DNA of 64,000 nt from Fallopia convolvulus (lineage: Eukaryota > Streptophyta > Magnoliopsida > Caryophyllales > Polygonaceae). A program made the position numbers and the translations under genes. Below the pieces are notes generated by a model. The model saw only the letters and a list, made by a program, of their open reading frames with translations, was not told the DNA's origin and did not search any database. Positions 42,675-53,905 of the stretch are shown here, in pieces (the first letter of the stretch is position 1; every line of letters begins with the position of its first letter). Location of the stretch: NCBI GenBank assembly GCA_964016875.1, contig OZ024726.1:53306325-53370324 (forward strand), read 5' to 3'.

Positions 42675-43600
42675 ACCAAGGTATGAGCTTATGATCATGG
42701 CTATGCTATAGATGACACTATGACAGTTTGCCAAAGTAGATTAACAGGTGAGAGATTACGATTTTTGTAATTAGGAGATCAAAGTCAGTCCACAACTCGT
42801 GGAGTGTGTTATGATATTTGTAGGAGTTTTAGAGTTGGCACCCACTTTTTATCTGTTTTTGGCCATATTTATTGATTAGATTCCAGGCTTAGTTTGTATA
42901 ATGTTGAATGTTGATTGATTGAAGGTCAAGGAAATGGCTTTTTTGTATGTATATAGTATACTGAATGGTGTAAGTGGATCTGCATTAAGTTTGAATTCAG
43001 AGAATTATTCAATTTTTGTCATCTTAGAAGCTTAATTTGAACTTCATATGCACTGGTTTTTAGTACTGAATTGGTGAATGGTATTGTCATCATGATAAAA
43101 ACTGTGCTATTAAGTATTAACCATGTATTTTCTGTACTGATATGGTAAAAACTGTGCTATTAAGTATTAATCATGATAAAAACTAATGATCGATTGATAA
43201 ACCTGAAACCTAGGAATCTAGGATGATGCCGGGTCAATACAAAACCAACTAATTTATAAAAGACAAATTCAACATGTTTAAACATGGCATAATTTAAGGT
43301 CTTATGGCAAAACTATTAAGTCAGAATCCACAGCAAAAATGTTTGAAGAAAAACAATTTTAATTTATTGTTGTAATAAATTAGCATCTCAGCCATGAAAC
43401 GGTGTCGTTCTGCGCCCGGGTCTATTTCCAGCTTCTCTTACCAATTAAGCATTGTTGAGACTTGCGAAAACCCAAGCGAGAAAATTCTCTTCTTCAACTG
43501 CCGACGATAGAGCTAACTTTCTGCAATTTTGTCGACTTGTCGGTCGTTGCTTCCGGTAACGTAATTTATTCTTCCTGTTTTGCCTATTGAGGAGAAAGAG
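42675..43600. other. Kinesin 3' UTR and SFT2 promoter/leader
   Basis: A short direct repeat (GATAAAAACTGTGCTATTAAGTATTAA near 43095 and 43146, plus a third partial copy) lies in the spacer. From about 43400 the composition becomes GC/CT-rich, as expected for the SFT2 5' UTR. No other gene seen. Confidence 0.5.
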
Positions 43601-46600
43601 ATGAAGACGGCACAAGCGTGGTTCACCGGCGGCGACGAATCGGCAAACGCCCAGCCGTCGTCGTCTTTGCTGGCCGACTGGAACTCCTACGCGGCGACAA
43701 AATCTTCCGAAGACGCCGACTCCAGCTTGAGCTTCGATCTCGAATCCGCTTACAGATCTGCCAACGACACTGTTTCCGGCACCTTCAACGTGTAAGCTTC
43801 CAATTTCGTTCGGTTCCTCCTCCCGATTTTCGTTTGCTTTTACTTTCGCAAGTTTTTTAGGATTTGAGCAAGAGATCTGTAGTTAGAGGTTAGTGATGAT
43901 TGAATTGGATCTGTGGTTTCAAAGGGGCTTTCTTTTTTTCGGTGAATGTTCTGACTGATTTCGCTTGTTTCATAATCTTTATGATTATCCCTTTTGCATT
44001 TTTTTTCCAAATTGCTGGTTACTGCACTTTCTAAGTTTAAGTTCCCGATCTGTTGTTTAATTGGGGTATTAGCTAACAATATTACTACTCAAACATCTAC
44101 TTGTATGCTATATCCTGTCTCTGTGATTGAACCTGATTACTCTATGTAAGTTGATCCCGGATCTTAAAACTCTTTTTCATGTTACACATCAACTTAAGAA
44201 TTTGCTACATTGAGTCCATATAGGGAAAGCATCTGAGGGCATAGAATCCACTGATCAGTTCGAATTTACGGACTCATTTTAGTATAATCAAAGGTTTTGG
44301 AACATTCTAATTCCATGGTATTCCAGATTTAATACTTATCAAATGGTGGAACTATGCTAGCTGTAATTTGAAGATGTGGCAATGTCTAAGCGGCTTACAC
44401 TGAAGAAGTAAATCATAGCAACTTTTTTTGGGTGTGAAGTGTGAACGAGTGTAGATTCTTAGCAGGCAATCAGCTTCTGAAGCTAACGTATAGGAAGTTT
44501 TTTATATATTTTGATCCGTCCTTAAATTTCAGGTTTTTTGGTAGGTGGATTAGATTGGATATTTGGATCTTTTTAATTCATTATCTCAAGATTATGATTT
44601 TCACATATATGATTCCCTTAACCAATCAAGAATTATATAAATAGAGTTTTGTTGTTGAAAATATTTGCTGAAAGTTTTACTATTTGAGCATTCATATACA
44701 TGGACAATTGGATGGTGCTTAATGGCTTAATATATACTAAAATAGGGTCTCTTTTATTTGCAAGGGCGGATATGAATGTGTTTCAATAAATGAAGTTCCA
44801 GATGCTCTCTAAAACATTGCCTAGCTGTTTTGGAATATTAAACAACAAAATGTTCTGTTATGTTATGTCTAAGTTTTGACTGTTTGATTGGAGTTGCAAA
44901 TTGCATCATTTTGAACCTTTTTGGATGACAGTTGACTATTTTCTGGAGTCCTTACCTTTCGAGGTGTACACACTGGTAAGAACTTTTGGTCAGAGTGCTA
45001 AACTCAGTCCCCGTAGAGAAGCAATGGTGGAGAATTGAATCTCTCATTTTATGAGAGTCTTCAATTGCATTTATAGCATCTACTCATATCCACATTTTTT
45101 CTTGCATTTGCTTGTATAAGGTGAAAAAGTTTCTGCTATTTTCAGAATTAGCTTTTTGAGTAAGAAAGCTGCAGTTATCTTCATCTTTGATGTTGCTTGC
45201 TCTTGCATAATACATAGGCTGGAATGAAGTTCTGGGAAATTGACTGCCCGTGTTTTTTTTTTTTTTTGTATCAAGAGAATATTGAATCCATGAAGGCAAT
45301 GATTACAGTCTATTTTAAGTTGCATCATGCTAGTGATGAAAGGGAAGTTAGGCACGGAATAGCTACTATATTTGTTCTACTTAGATTACATGTGCTTTCA
45401 TGCGTAAGAACTCAACGGGACCCTCCTTCCTCCTCGAATTAGAGAAACAAAGAAGGGGGAGGACATTGTTACTCTCTCTGATCTGTTTTTGTGGATTTTG
45501 ACAAAGTTGAAAAAGATAGAGTTTTTAATCAATTTCTCTTCAGATAATATCTGATGTTATGTTAAGACCACTCAAAGGAGAATCTCCAAAGAGGAACTGA
45601 CGCAAGAAATGACTTCTTATTTCATAATCTGAATGCCCTCTTATAGACTCTAGCTATAGCTTTATATAAACAGCCATTAACATATAATTAGGAATGACTA
45701 GATAAGAGATAAGCTACCCTAACAAATAGGGATTTATTTCCTTAAACATAAAATAATAGACAATATAATAGACTAATTGATTGCTGATTTTTAGGCTTCC
45801 TAAAATAAGTTATCCACGGTTTATTCTTTGATGGGATCGTATCATGTTACACAACGTTTCTGCCTGATCAGTTGTAGACCAGTTAGGATTTTGGCAACTT
45901 TGGAAACATGAGGATTGCATACTTTCCCCTATGCTACACCTGCATGTGAAGGCAGTTAAAGTGAAAGGAGTACAGTAGTACACTATTTTTCATACAGATT
46001 ACTAACTAAAGGTGGATGAAAGGGGAATTGCTTGCCAAGAAGCACAATGAGTCTTTAGTGGGTACTGGTGCAATTCTCCCTTTCTCAACAAGTTGTGTTA
46101 TAAATAGGATATATTTCAATAATAATAGATATATTCTGAATAAAAATGGAGAATTTATAGATAAATCTTAATAAACTTTTTCCATTAATCAGTATAATGG
46201 AAGAAAATTTCTGCTTTTTTGTGCAGCAAAACTGAAAATTTTGAATGTAAAGTCTTGATCCTACTCTTTAGTATGTACTTAAAATTTTATATTTTTAAAA
46301 TAAATGGCATAATCTGTACTCCGTATTAAACATTTGCACTACCTGATGTGCTCTCATTTGTACCCTTTTTGGTTATCAGCGTGTCAAAAGGAGTCAGGGA
46401 TATACCAGGGAGTCTTCAATCTGCCACCAGTGGCGTGCCTTCTGGAAAATCTCTAGTGTACTTTGGTTTACTGTTGGCAACTGGGGTTTTCTTTGTATTT
46501 GTAGCATTCACTATGTTTCTTCCAGTTATGGTGTTAGTGCCTCAGAAATTTGCTATCTGCTTTACTCTTGGGTGTGCTTTCATTGTTGGATCGTTTTTTG

Positions 46601-47370
46601 CACTCAAGGGCCCATCTAGTCAGCTAAATCACATGATCTCAAAAGAGGTGATTCTAATTTTAGCCAGCCAACTTATTTGCTCATAACATGCTGTAACCTC
46701 ATTTCTTTTGGTCCGTATCTCAAAATTAACACTTTTGTTTCATGCAGAGGCTTCCTTTCACAATGGGATTCCTTGCCTGTATGCTGGGAACTATATATGT
46801 CTCCATGTTCCTCCACAGCTACGTTTTATCTGTCTTATTCTCTGTATTACAGGTACCTCCTAGACTTTTGCTTTCTCTTATGATATTCCTCTCTGTATTC
46901 CAGATTTTATTGTATGATAGAACTCTTCCTTCAAAGAGGAATTATATTTTACTCTACCTGATCCAAGAATGGTTAAGAGTATAAATCCAAAACCTGTAAC
47001 AACCTATACCTTTTCATAAGTTGAAACATAATAATATGACTTTAAATCCTATAATAAGACTAAACTCATTTTCTTCCTCATCTATACATGACTTGCTTGA
47101 CCTAGTTGGCTGATCTGATTATGCATTATTTGAGTAGCCATTAACTCTAGAATTGCCGGTGTCACTGCCCCATTAAACTGCTTTTTGGTTTTAGCTGATA
47201 ATAATGACCTAACGAAGTTGCTGTGTTTGTCCAATATTTGTGGGGCCAAATTCATGCAGATCCTTGCACTGGTGTACTATGTTATCTCCTATTTTCCGGG
47301 TGGATCAACTGGGATGAAGTTCATCACATCTGCTCTCACTTCTTCAGTAATGAGTTGCTTTGGGAGGTAA
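43601..47370 (+). CDS. SFT2-family vesicle transport protein
   Basis: SFT2 proteins are four-helix Golgi membrane proteins acting in endosome-to-Golgi vesicle fusion. Exons 43601-43791, 46380-46647, 46748-46852 and 47260-47370 join in frame to 224 residues. The cytosolic N-terminus (MKTAQAWFTGGDES) is hydrophilic. Then come four membrane spans: YFGLLLATGVFFVFVAFTMF, KFAICFTLGCAFIVGSFFAL, MGFLACMLGTIYVSMFLHSY with VLSVLFSVLQILALVYYVIS, and a C-terminal FITSALTSSVMSCFGR. ATG 43601 is chosen because the upstream frame opens only with TTG. Intron 1 is 2588 bp and holds no feature I recognise. A partial copy of exon 3/intron 3 exists at 50905. Confidence 0.92.
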
Positions 47371-47940
47371 AGCTGCCCCGACGTTATCATCATTGACAAT
47401 GATCTGTACTTAGGCGTAAATGCTTTTTGTTGACTCATTTTCTGAGAAACAATGGCATTGTTACTTGGGTATGGTGAAAGAACATTTGCTGCATCATGTT
47501 TGTGCAGCTTCTAAACAGGCCAGTGTGATATTATAACATAGGAAAAATGAGAGGGAAGCTTGCTTGAGAAAGTGAGGTTTTTATAATCTATGTTCTCCAT
47601 CTTTGGTATAAAAACTTTATAGTAGTTGCGGGAGTTGCCCAATCGTTATATCTAAGTGAACATGTGAAAAAAAAACTATGTAGTGTGTCGACATGCAACA
47701 ACTGATCTCAATTGTCCACATTACCTGTTCGAATCGTGCCATCTGCACTACAACTATAGTATCATCTCCAACAAATTCCATATAATTTTCTCCAATTAGG
47801 AAATAAGAAATCATATTTTTCAATTTTTTTTCTATAACTTCAAGTCTCCAACAACTTTATTATCATGAAAATCTTATATTTATTATTTTTAATTTAAATA
47901 TATAATATGTTACATAGTAAAATTTAATATAACTAATTGC
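47371..47940. other. SFT2 3' flank
   Basis: Probable 3' UTR, then AT-rich DNA; no other feature recognised. Confidence 0.4.
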
Positions 47941-47957
47941 AAAATGTCATGATTTAT

Positions 47958-48547
47958 TTATTTGTTTTTTTAATGAGGTAAGAATTCGTTTTACCGGACA
48001 GGCCCGGTAAACCGAGAGACTGGGTAAACGACATTCGGCAAACCAACAAGAATAGACAAAGATGAACAGAACAAAACAGACAAAAACGAACAAAACACAC
48101 AAGTAAGTACAATTAATGAAAAAGCACTAAAACGAAAAGAGTGGTGAGAGACATGAGGGGCTAAAGATTAATGTCTTTAGCATTCGGGTCAAAAGCGGAC
48201 CAATATGCTGAAGTGGACTACTGACGTTGCCTCCATCAGAATGAAGGATCTTCAGCAGCCTTGAGAACGTTCAAGCAACTGCGCCAATCACCTACAAACC
48301 ACACCCACTCCCATAGCCAAATCTTGAAATTGTTCAAACCGTGCTCAGGTAAACCTGCAAAAACAAACACAAAGCAAAAAGAAAACTAACAACCGGGACC
48401 AACAAAGGTTGTCAAGAAACGAGATCAAGCAAAGTCAACATGGACTAAAGGCCGAAAACAACGAACGTAGCCCAAAACTAAGGCCCAGAAAGATAGTGGG
48501 CCAAGGCCCAAAACCAGAAACCAAACCCCAGCAAAACCAAGTGGACC
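47958..48547 (-). mobile_element. Retroposon (LINE-like 3' end) with 17-bp duplication
   Basis: Perfect 17-bp direct repeats AAAATGTCATGATTTAT lie at 47941-47957 and 48548-48564. Between them is a 590-bp GC-richer insert whose minus strand ends TTCTTACCTCATT plus an A run. A one-sided A-rich tail and a long target duplication indicate target-primed reverse transcription. No RT frame is present, so it is either a 5'-truncated LINE or a retroposed transcript. It ends about 80 bp upstream of the TATA-like TTATATAGG of the F-box gene. Confidence 0.8.
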
Positions 48548-48692
48548 AAAATGTCATGATTTATGATTCAAAAGGTCGTGAAGCCATAAATGAAAAAGTT
48601 GTACATTCAATTCGTTAATCTTTTCCAATGACAAGCATTTGCTTATATAGGGGTAGGGATTATTATTGCTCTGTACAGGCATGTTGGCATCC

Positions 48693-50003
48693 ATGGCTAC
48701 AACGCGGCAATGGAGCGATCTCCCAGCAGATATCTTATACGTGATAGCCAACCTCTGCAACTCCGATACCGATCTCCTCCGTCTCCGATCCACCTGCTCC
48801 TCTTGGCGATTTTCTCTCCCCCGTCCTCAAAAGTCACCAATTTCCTTCCCTCTCAAAATGCCCCAATTTTTCACCCCTTACGAATTGAGCGTTATGGCCG
48901 AATCTGGGATATGTGTCACTGAGGGAAGCCACTTCATTCTCGAAGAGACCACTTTCTATCGTCTCTCTCCCCCGGACCCCGCTCATCCCGATGATTACCC
49001 TTACCTCGATTATTACCCCCCGTTTAGTGGCTGGCTGTTGAAGCTTTTTGAGACGAATCCAAACACTTTCTCCCTCATTCCAACGCTTTCATCTGAGGAT
49101 AGGGATTGCACTCCCTGCGCTCCCAATTCCATGGCAGAGAGCTTGAATCTTCTCGATTATCGGATTTCCGAGCTTTGCAAGTCCTATACAGTCGCTAGCG
49201 TGGCCCAAATCCCTAGCCAGGGCCCTCACCGCACGACTATGATGTATGATTTTAGAAAAGTGCTTCCTCTTTGGAATTACGTGAGGGATTGTGATTTTGG
49301 TGTTCTGGTTTTGCGAGATGACGGGGACCTTTATTTTTGGAAGTCTGGGGATGAAGATTGGATTCATGTTGATACCAATGGTCACGATTTCAAAGATGTG
49401 ATTTTGCACGACGGGAAATGTCATGCAATTGACAGCCAAGGAGTGCTGGTTTCTTTTGATTCTGAGTTGAAAATGACTGTGTTGATTGCTAATTCTCGCT
49501 ATCCCGATGTAGGAAAGCGAAACTATTTGGTGGAATGCAAGTCGGATTTGTACGCGGTGTTTGAGCGAGCACCTGATGATGGTGAAGTTGACTATGACAG
49601 CGATCACTATGAGTCGTTCGATGCCTATGAGTACGCCACTAGCGCATTCAGTCTGATGCTGTGTAAATTCAACAAGGGAAATGGTAAGTGGGATTCTGCT
49701 GGAGATTTGGGAGATATGGTTTTTGTTTTGTGTGATAATGCATCACTTAGTGTTTCTGCCAAGGATTTCGGAGGTTGCAAAGGAAATACCGTGTATCTGA
49801 CTTGCAGACTTTTTACTTCGAACTTCTATGATCAATTCTGTGATAAGGCTTGTGTTTATGATTTGGATGAGCAAAAAGCCTATGCTTTATATTTGTCAGC
49901 GGCCCAAGGTTTTGGTCAGTTATTTTGGCCTCCACCTTTTTGGTTTGATGTTCAACCATTCTCACATATATGGCCATTCTCACGTATATGGCCCTCTTTT
50001 TAA
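48693..50003 (+). CDS. F-box protein with DUF295 domain
   Basis: A single-exon gene of 436 residues from the ATG at 48693. That start is preferred to 48666 and 48681 because MATTRQWSDLPADIL is the usual beginning of this family. The N-terminus is an F-box (WSDLPADILYVIANL, then LLRLRSTCSSWRFSLP) that would bind an ASK/SKP1 adaptor of an SCF ubiquitin ligase. The rest resembles the plant DUF295 region, a beta-propeller-like domain (GVLVLRDDGDLYFWKSGDEDW, VILHDGKCHAIDSQGVLVSF, near C-terminus KACVYDLDEQKAYAL). A TATA-like TTATATAGG stands at 48643. The target protein is unknown. The frame is intact; substrate-binding specificity cannot be inferred. Confidence 0.9.
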   Translation: MATTRQWSDLPADILYVIANLCNSDTDLLRLRSTCSSWRFSLPRPQKSPISFPLKMPQFFTPYELSVMAESGICVTEGSHFILEETTFYRLSPPDPAHPDDYPYLDYYPPFSGWLLKLFETNPNTFSLIPTLSSEDRDCTPCAPNSMAESLNLLDYRISELCKSYTVASVAQIPSQGPHRTTMMYDFRKVLPLWNYVRDCDFGVLVLRDDGDLYFWKSGDEDWIHVDTNGHDFKDVILHDGKCHAIDSQGVLVSFDSELKMTVLIANSRYPDVGKRNYLVECKSDLYAVFERAPDDGEVDYDSDHYESFDAYEYATSAFSLMLCKFNKGNGKWDSAGDLGDMVFVLCDNASLSVSAKDFGGCKGNTVYLTCRLFTSNFYDQFCDKACVYDLDEQKAYALYLSAAQGFGQLFWPPPFWFDVQPFSHIWPFSRIWPSF

Positions 50004-50904
50004 TTCGTTATGTAATCTGATGTTGGATTGATGAATCTTGCTGGTTTTCTTTACCTTATGAGTTGCACTTGTAATGATAGGTCATGCTGTTGTCAAACTG
50101 TCCAAGTTCTTTTACCTCAATTTGGTGTTTTAGTAATTTGCATTTGGAATGAAGTATTGTGTTCTTATGAGAATACATGTTTTTAGAGATTCAAAAGGCC
50201 AAAAACAATGGAGAGTACCTGAACTGATTGACGCGAAGAAACTCATGGCGAAAACCAACAAAGGTAGTGGCGAAGTTCAATCACTTTGTATAGTGGCGAA
50301 GTTCAATCACTTTGTAGGATTGTGAGATAAATGAATGTTAATATTTCCAGGAGTTGGCCCAAACGTCTCTGCAGGATTCAGTTTCAAGAGTTTTCTTCTA
50401 TGAAACCAGTATGCGTATACAGCCACTGCCTTCATAAATTGGATTGATCTCTAAACACAAACTCTTACGTCTACTAGCATCTCATCTTACCTGTTCAAGA
50501 TCTGACACAAATCTCTTTTCTTATGTTATTTTCCTGGATTTAGTTACCGTTTTATGGTTTAGGTAAGGATTAGACTTGTTGGAAAATGATTAGTCTTTGA
50601 GTCATCCTTAGATACCCAAGAACTAAAAACTTCATATTCAAGTTGGATAAAACTTTCTCCAAATCACCTTTTGACAAGCCTAGCTAGGTTGTGAATCATA
50701 TTTTCGCAGATTGCACAAAGATATAACTTCGATTCTCTAGTAACCACCCTATGGCCTATGGGTCTGTGTTGGCTAGCCTAAAATGGCGTCCAAGCAAATA
50801 AAACTAATTTTGTCAAAATGACATATCCAAACAAACCTTATAATTAACCTTCACATAAGTCTCATTAAAGGAGTAATCTTTCTTCAAAGGATTTCCAAGT
50901 TTGC
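50004..50904. other. F-box 3' flank and spacer
   Basis: Probable 3' UTR to about 50170. A 26-bp direct repeat (TAGTGGCGAAGTTCAATCAC) occurs at 50264 and 50288. A short coding-looking phrase (GVGPNVSAGFSFKSF, about 50352) after an acceptor-like AG could be a relic exon, but the gene is not recognised. Confidence 0.4.
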
Positions 50905-51130
50905 AAAGGAGATTCCTTTCCTGTATGTTGGGAACTATATATGTCTCCATGTTCCTCCACAGCTACGCTTTATCTGTCTTATTCTCTGTATTACAGGTAC
51001 CTTAGACTTTTGCTCTCTTATGAATTATGATATTTCTCTCTGAATTTCAGACTTGATAGAACTCTTCCTTCAAAGAAGAATTATATTTTACTCTACCTGA
51101 TCCAGTGATCCTAGAATATTTAAGAGTGAA
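50905..51130 (+). pseudogene. Partial copy of SFT2 exon 3 and intron 3
   Basis: Closely matches 46755-46985: exon 3 from GGGAACTATATATGTC through the CTGTATTACAG donor and on into intron 3. The copy starts in mid-exon and has small deletions. The remainder of the copied intron resumes at 53606-53700 (matching 47004-47128), so the copy was later opened by about 2.5 kb. No promoter or other exons, hence no product. Confidence 0.88.
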
Positions 51131-51329
51131 AGCATTTACCCTCATTTCTTAAGTCTTCGAAATAGTGAAATGTGTAGGAAGTTTATATGAAAAAATTGGA
51201 ACGTAACAAGTCTCCAAGTTACTGTCAAAAAATGATTCAAACTTGAATGTGGATTGTTGGTTTGCTGTAACTTGTAAGTACTGTTAATTGAAGCCACTTT
51301 TATTAATCTAACGGTTCAAACTTGGAAGG

Positions 51330-52915
51330 ATTGTAATGGCTGCTGCTGCAAAACACCTCACTCCTGTAGTGCTTGAGCTTGGAGGAAAATGCCCTGCAAT
51401 TGTTGATCCATATTCTGATTTAGAAGTACTAAAAACTTCTTCTGAGTAAACTGAAACCACTTTTATTAATCTAACGGTTCGAATTAATGATTAATGAGGG
51501 CTTTTTTTTTGAAAAAAAAATTTGCACATATAGTTGGCTGCTAGGAGAATTGTGGCAGGAAAATGGGGGTGTAATATAACCACTAGAGATCTGCTCCAAA
51601 GCTGGTGAGTTTTTTTGTTCTCGTTATCTACTTATTTGGAAATTCATATCTAATTTACTTATACAAGTGGTTCTAAGTGTTGGACATTTTGATTTTTGTT
51701 GGAAATATTGATGCTATAAAATGGGCACTAGGCAATATGTATGGAAATGGAAAGGATCTTTTGAGATGTCAACAGATGTCGCGTATAGTGAACTTGCAAC
51801 ACTTCACCCGCCTAAACAACCTATTGCATGAAGAGGGTGTCTCCAGTAAGATTGCCGTGGGCGGTCAATCAGATGAAAAACTGCTGTGAGTTCAATCCTA
51901 ATTTCTCCTACATAATACATTGTGTTGGTAATAAAATTGAACTTGTGGAAAGTAAATTTTTAGATGATTAACTAGTTTAATTATGTTTTCACATAATCTT
52001 CACAGGAGGATAGATAGAACCTACAGTCTTGTTGGATGTTGCTGAAAATTCAATGCTGATGAATGAGGAAATATTTGGGCCTTTGCTTCCAATTGTCACT
52101 GAGAGTAAATCAAAGACTTGTCCCCTGATAGCTCAGAATAAGAATCCTTACATACAAATTCTCTTAAATAGTTTCAAAAACAAGATTACATGTAATATGA
52201 GAATTTTTTTGTATAGAGTTTATCTTTTTCAATCTAGTTTAATAGTTTCAAAAACAAGATTACATGTATAGATTAGAAAGCTTTCCGGGTTCTTATGAGA
52301 TGATTCCTGCATTAGGTTGAGAGATTGGAAAAACGCTTTCGGTTGATCCAATCAAAGCAGAGGCCTCTTGTAGCCTATTTGTTCACCAACAACAAGCAGT
52401 TGAAGAAGAAATTCATCAGCAACATCATTTTCGAAGTATTTTTCCCTTCCAATATTTTTCTATTGGAGCTTCCCTCATTCCTTTTATTGAGCATAATGAT
52501 GCGAATCGAGCTCAGCAGGCGGAATGCTCATTAATGACACCATCCTACACGTAAATTCTTCCCGCCTTGTCTGTATTACAAAACCAACTTTTCAATATAG
52601 CTTAAACTAAATTTTTAGGCGATGAGACCTTCGGTTACATTAATTTTCATCACTTGCTCTTGCAAAACTCGGTTTTACAGTTTACACTGAATTCTTTGCC
52701 ATTCATGTGACAGGATCATGCCATGGGAAATACTCTTTTGAAGCGTTTAGCCACAAGAAAGCAGTCTTGAACAAAAGCTTCCATTTTGACGTTTCTGTGA
52801 GGTACCCGCCATACACGGCTAGTAAAAGTGAGCACCTTCAAGGCACTGAACAGCAACAATATATTCCATAAGATGATTGGTTTGATCAGGGCATCCATGG
52901 ATCTTGTAGATAAAC
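51330..52915 (+). pseudogene. ALDH3-family aldehyde dehydrogenase pseudogene
   Basis: Exon pieces in order match plant ALDH3 (ALDH3H/ALDH3I) enzymes, which oxidise fatty and stress aldehydes. They are IVMAAAAKHLTPVVLELGGK (general-base Glu kept, 51335), LAARRIVAGKWGCN (51532), SRIVNLQHFTRLNNLLHEEG (51780), VLLDVAENSMLMNEEIFGPL (52030), KQRPLVAYLFTNNKQLKKKF (52355), MLINDTILH (52524) and SFEAFSHKKAVLNKSF (52735). The NNGQACISPDYI-type segment with the catalytic Cys is deleted between WGCN and ITTRD. The LPFGGVGESGMG exon is also missing, and frameshifts occur near the C-terminus. It is inactive. Introns are kept, so this is a DNA-level duplicate. Confidence 0.88.
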
Positions 52916-53220
52916 AGTAATCTATTTGTGGATTCCTGTACTGTCATAAAGGCTTGTTGCAGCTTATATCAACTTTAATAATCTGTACAAGTTAATTTGA
53001 GCATTCCAATTTGTAGTGAACCAATGGCTAATTGTTCTCCAATGTCAAAACCGGTGTAACTCTTAATCTCCACCAGATTTGATTAAATTTGATTAAATTG
53101 TAAGTTCGTTCCCAGATTTTAGGAGGATAGGGAAGCGAGAGAGATGGGACTTGGGGAGAAGTATGTTTCGTTTCAGGGTTGGAGCAGAGAAGGGAGGCTT
53201 GGTTAGTTTCACATGTTTAC

Positions 53221-53273
53221 ATCCCACATCGGAAGTATAAAAAAGTGGACATCTTCCTGAGTACTATAAAAAC
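53221..53273 (+). promoter_or_regulatory. U2 snRNA promoter: USE and TATA
   Basis: The plant upstream sequence element ATCCCACATCG (53221-53231) matches the RTCCCACATCG consensus. The TATA box (TATAAAA, from 53265) follows after 33 nt and lies about 32 nt before the U2 start. A USE-TATA gap near 33 nt, rather than about 23, marks RNA polymerase II-type plant snRNA genes. Confidence 0.92.
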
Positions 53274-53296
53274 GGGGAATGAAGGCTTAACAAATC

Positions 53297-53492
53297 ATAC
53301 CTTTCTCGGCCTTTTGGCTAAGATCAAGTGTAGTATCTGTTCTTATCAGTTTAATATCTGATATGTGGGCCATTGGTCCACTTCGATATTAAATTTATTT
53401 TTTAAGGGGGAGAGCCCACCAAAGTAGCTTGCTGCTTGGGCTCTTGAGCGTCGCCCATGCGTTGCACTACTGCAAGGGCCTGGCGCACCCCA
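53297..53492 (+). ncRNA. U2: U2 spliceosomal snRNA
   Basis: U2 snRNA pairs with the intron branch site in the major spliceosome. The sequence begins ATACCTTTCTCGGCCTTTTG and has the branch-recognition GTAGTA (in AAGTGTAGTATCTGTTC), the stem IIa/b region TATCAGTTTAATATCTGATA and a Sm-like site ATTTATTTTTTAAG. The 3' stem-loops III and IV (GCTTGCTGCTTGGGC, TGCGTTGCACTACTGCA) follow. The length of 196 nt is the plant norm. No mismatch is seen in conserved positions, and promoter and 3' box are both present, so it is probably transcribed. It sits in the insert that splits the SFT2 copy. Confidence 0.96.
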
Positions 53493-53493
53493 C

Positions 53494-53508
53494 CAAATCA
53501 AGTTTAAA
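53494..53508 (+). terminator. snRNA 3' box
   Basis: CAAATCAAGTTTAA fits the plant CA(N)3-10AGTNNAA processing signal, located directly after the U2 3' end. Confidence 0.8.
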
Positions 53509-53605
53509 TTTAAGTTTAAAATTTTCAAGATAGGACTCCTTTAAGGTTTGTTTGTTTATTTGGCCTTGCTAAGGGCGTAGTTGTGATGCTTATAGGAATA
53601 TATCA

Positions 53606-53700
53606 TTGTAACAGCCTATACCTCGTCATAAGTTGAAACATAATAATATGACTTTAAATACATGACTTGCTTAACCTAGTTGGCTGATCTGATTATGCAA
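53606..53700 (+). pseudogene. Continuation of the SFT2 intron 3 copy
   Basis: AAGTTGAAACATAATAATATG and ACCTAGTTGGCTGATCTGATTATGCA match 47004-47128, with an internal deletion of about 45 bp. The match ends at about 53700, exactly where mitochondrial-type sequence begins. Confidence 0.85.
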
Positions 53701-53875
53701 AAAGGCTGGGGAGAGGAAAGGTTCTTTTTTTTGAGGATACTCCCGCTCCCGGGAACAGCTCCAGGAAGGGAGCCACTACGAAGAAGTTTCGGGAGTTACG
53801 AAGGAAGCTTCGAGCTCATATGGGTCATGGGTTGAGAACGGGAATTTAACTCTATGAGATAAAAACCCCCGTTGT

Positions 53876-53905
53876 TCCTCAGTAGCTCAGTGGTAGAGCG
53901 GTCGG
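53876..53905 (+). pseudogene. trnN-GUU 5' fragment (plastid-type)
   Basis: TCCTCAGTAGCTCAGTGGTA and the following ten bases match the acceptor, D-arm and start of the anticodon stem of the plastid-derived trnN-GUU found in plant mitochondria. The sequence then diverges, so no tRNA can be made. The upstream GAGAACGGGAATTTAACTC also looks plastid-like. Confidence 0.75.

Noticed and set aside
49089..49607. 172-codon minus-strand ORF
   Set aside because: Antisense of the F-box/DUF295 coding sequence.
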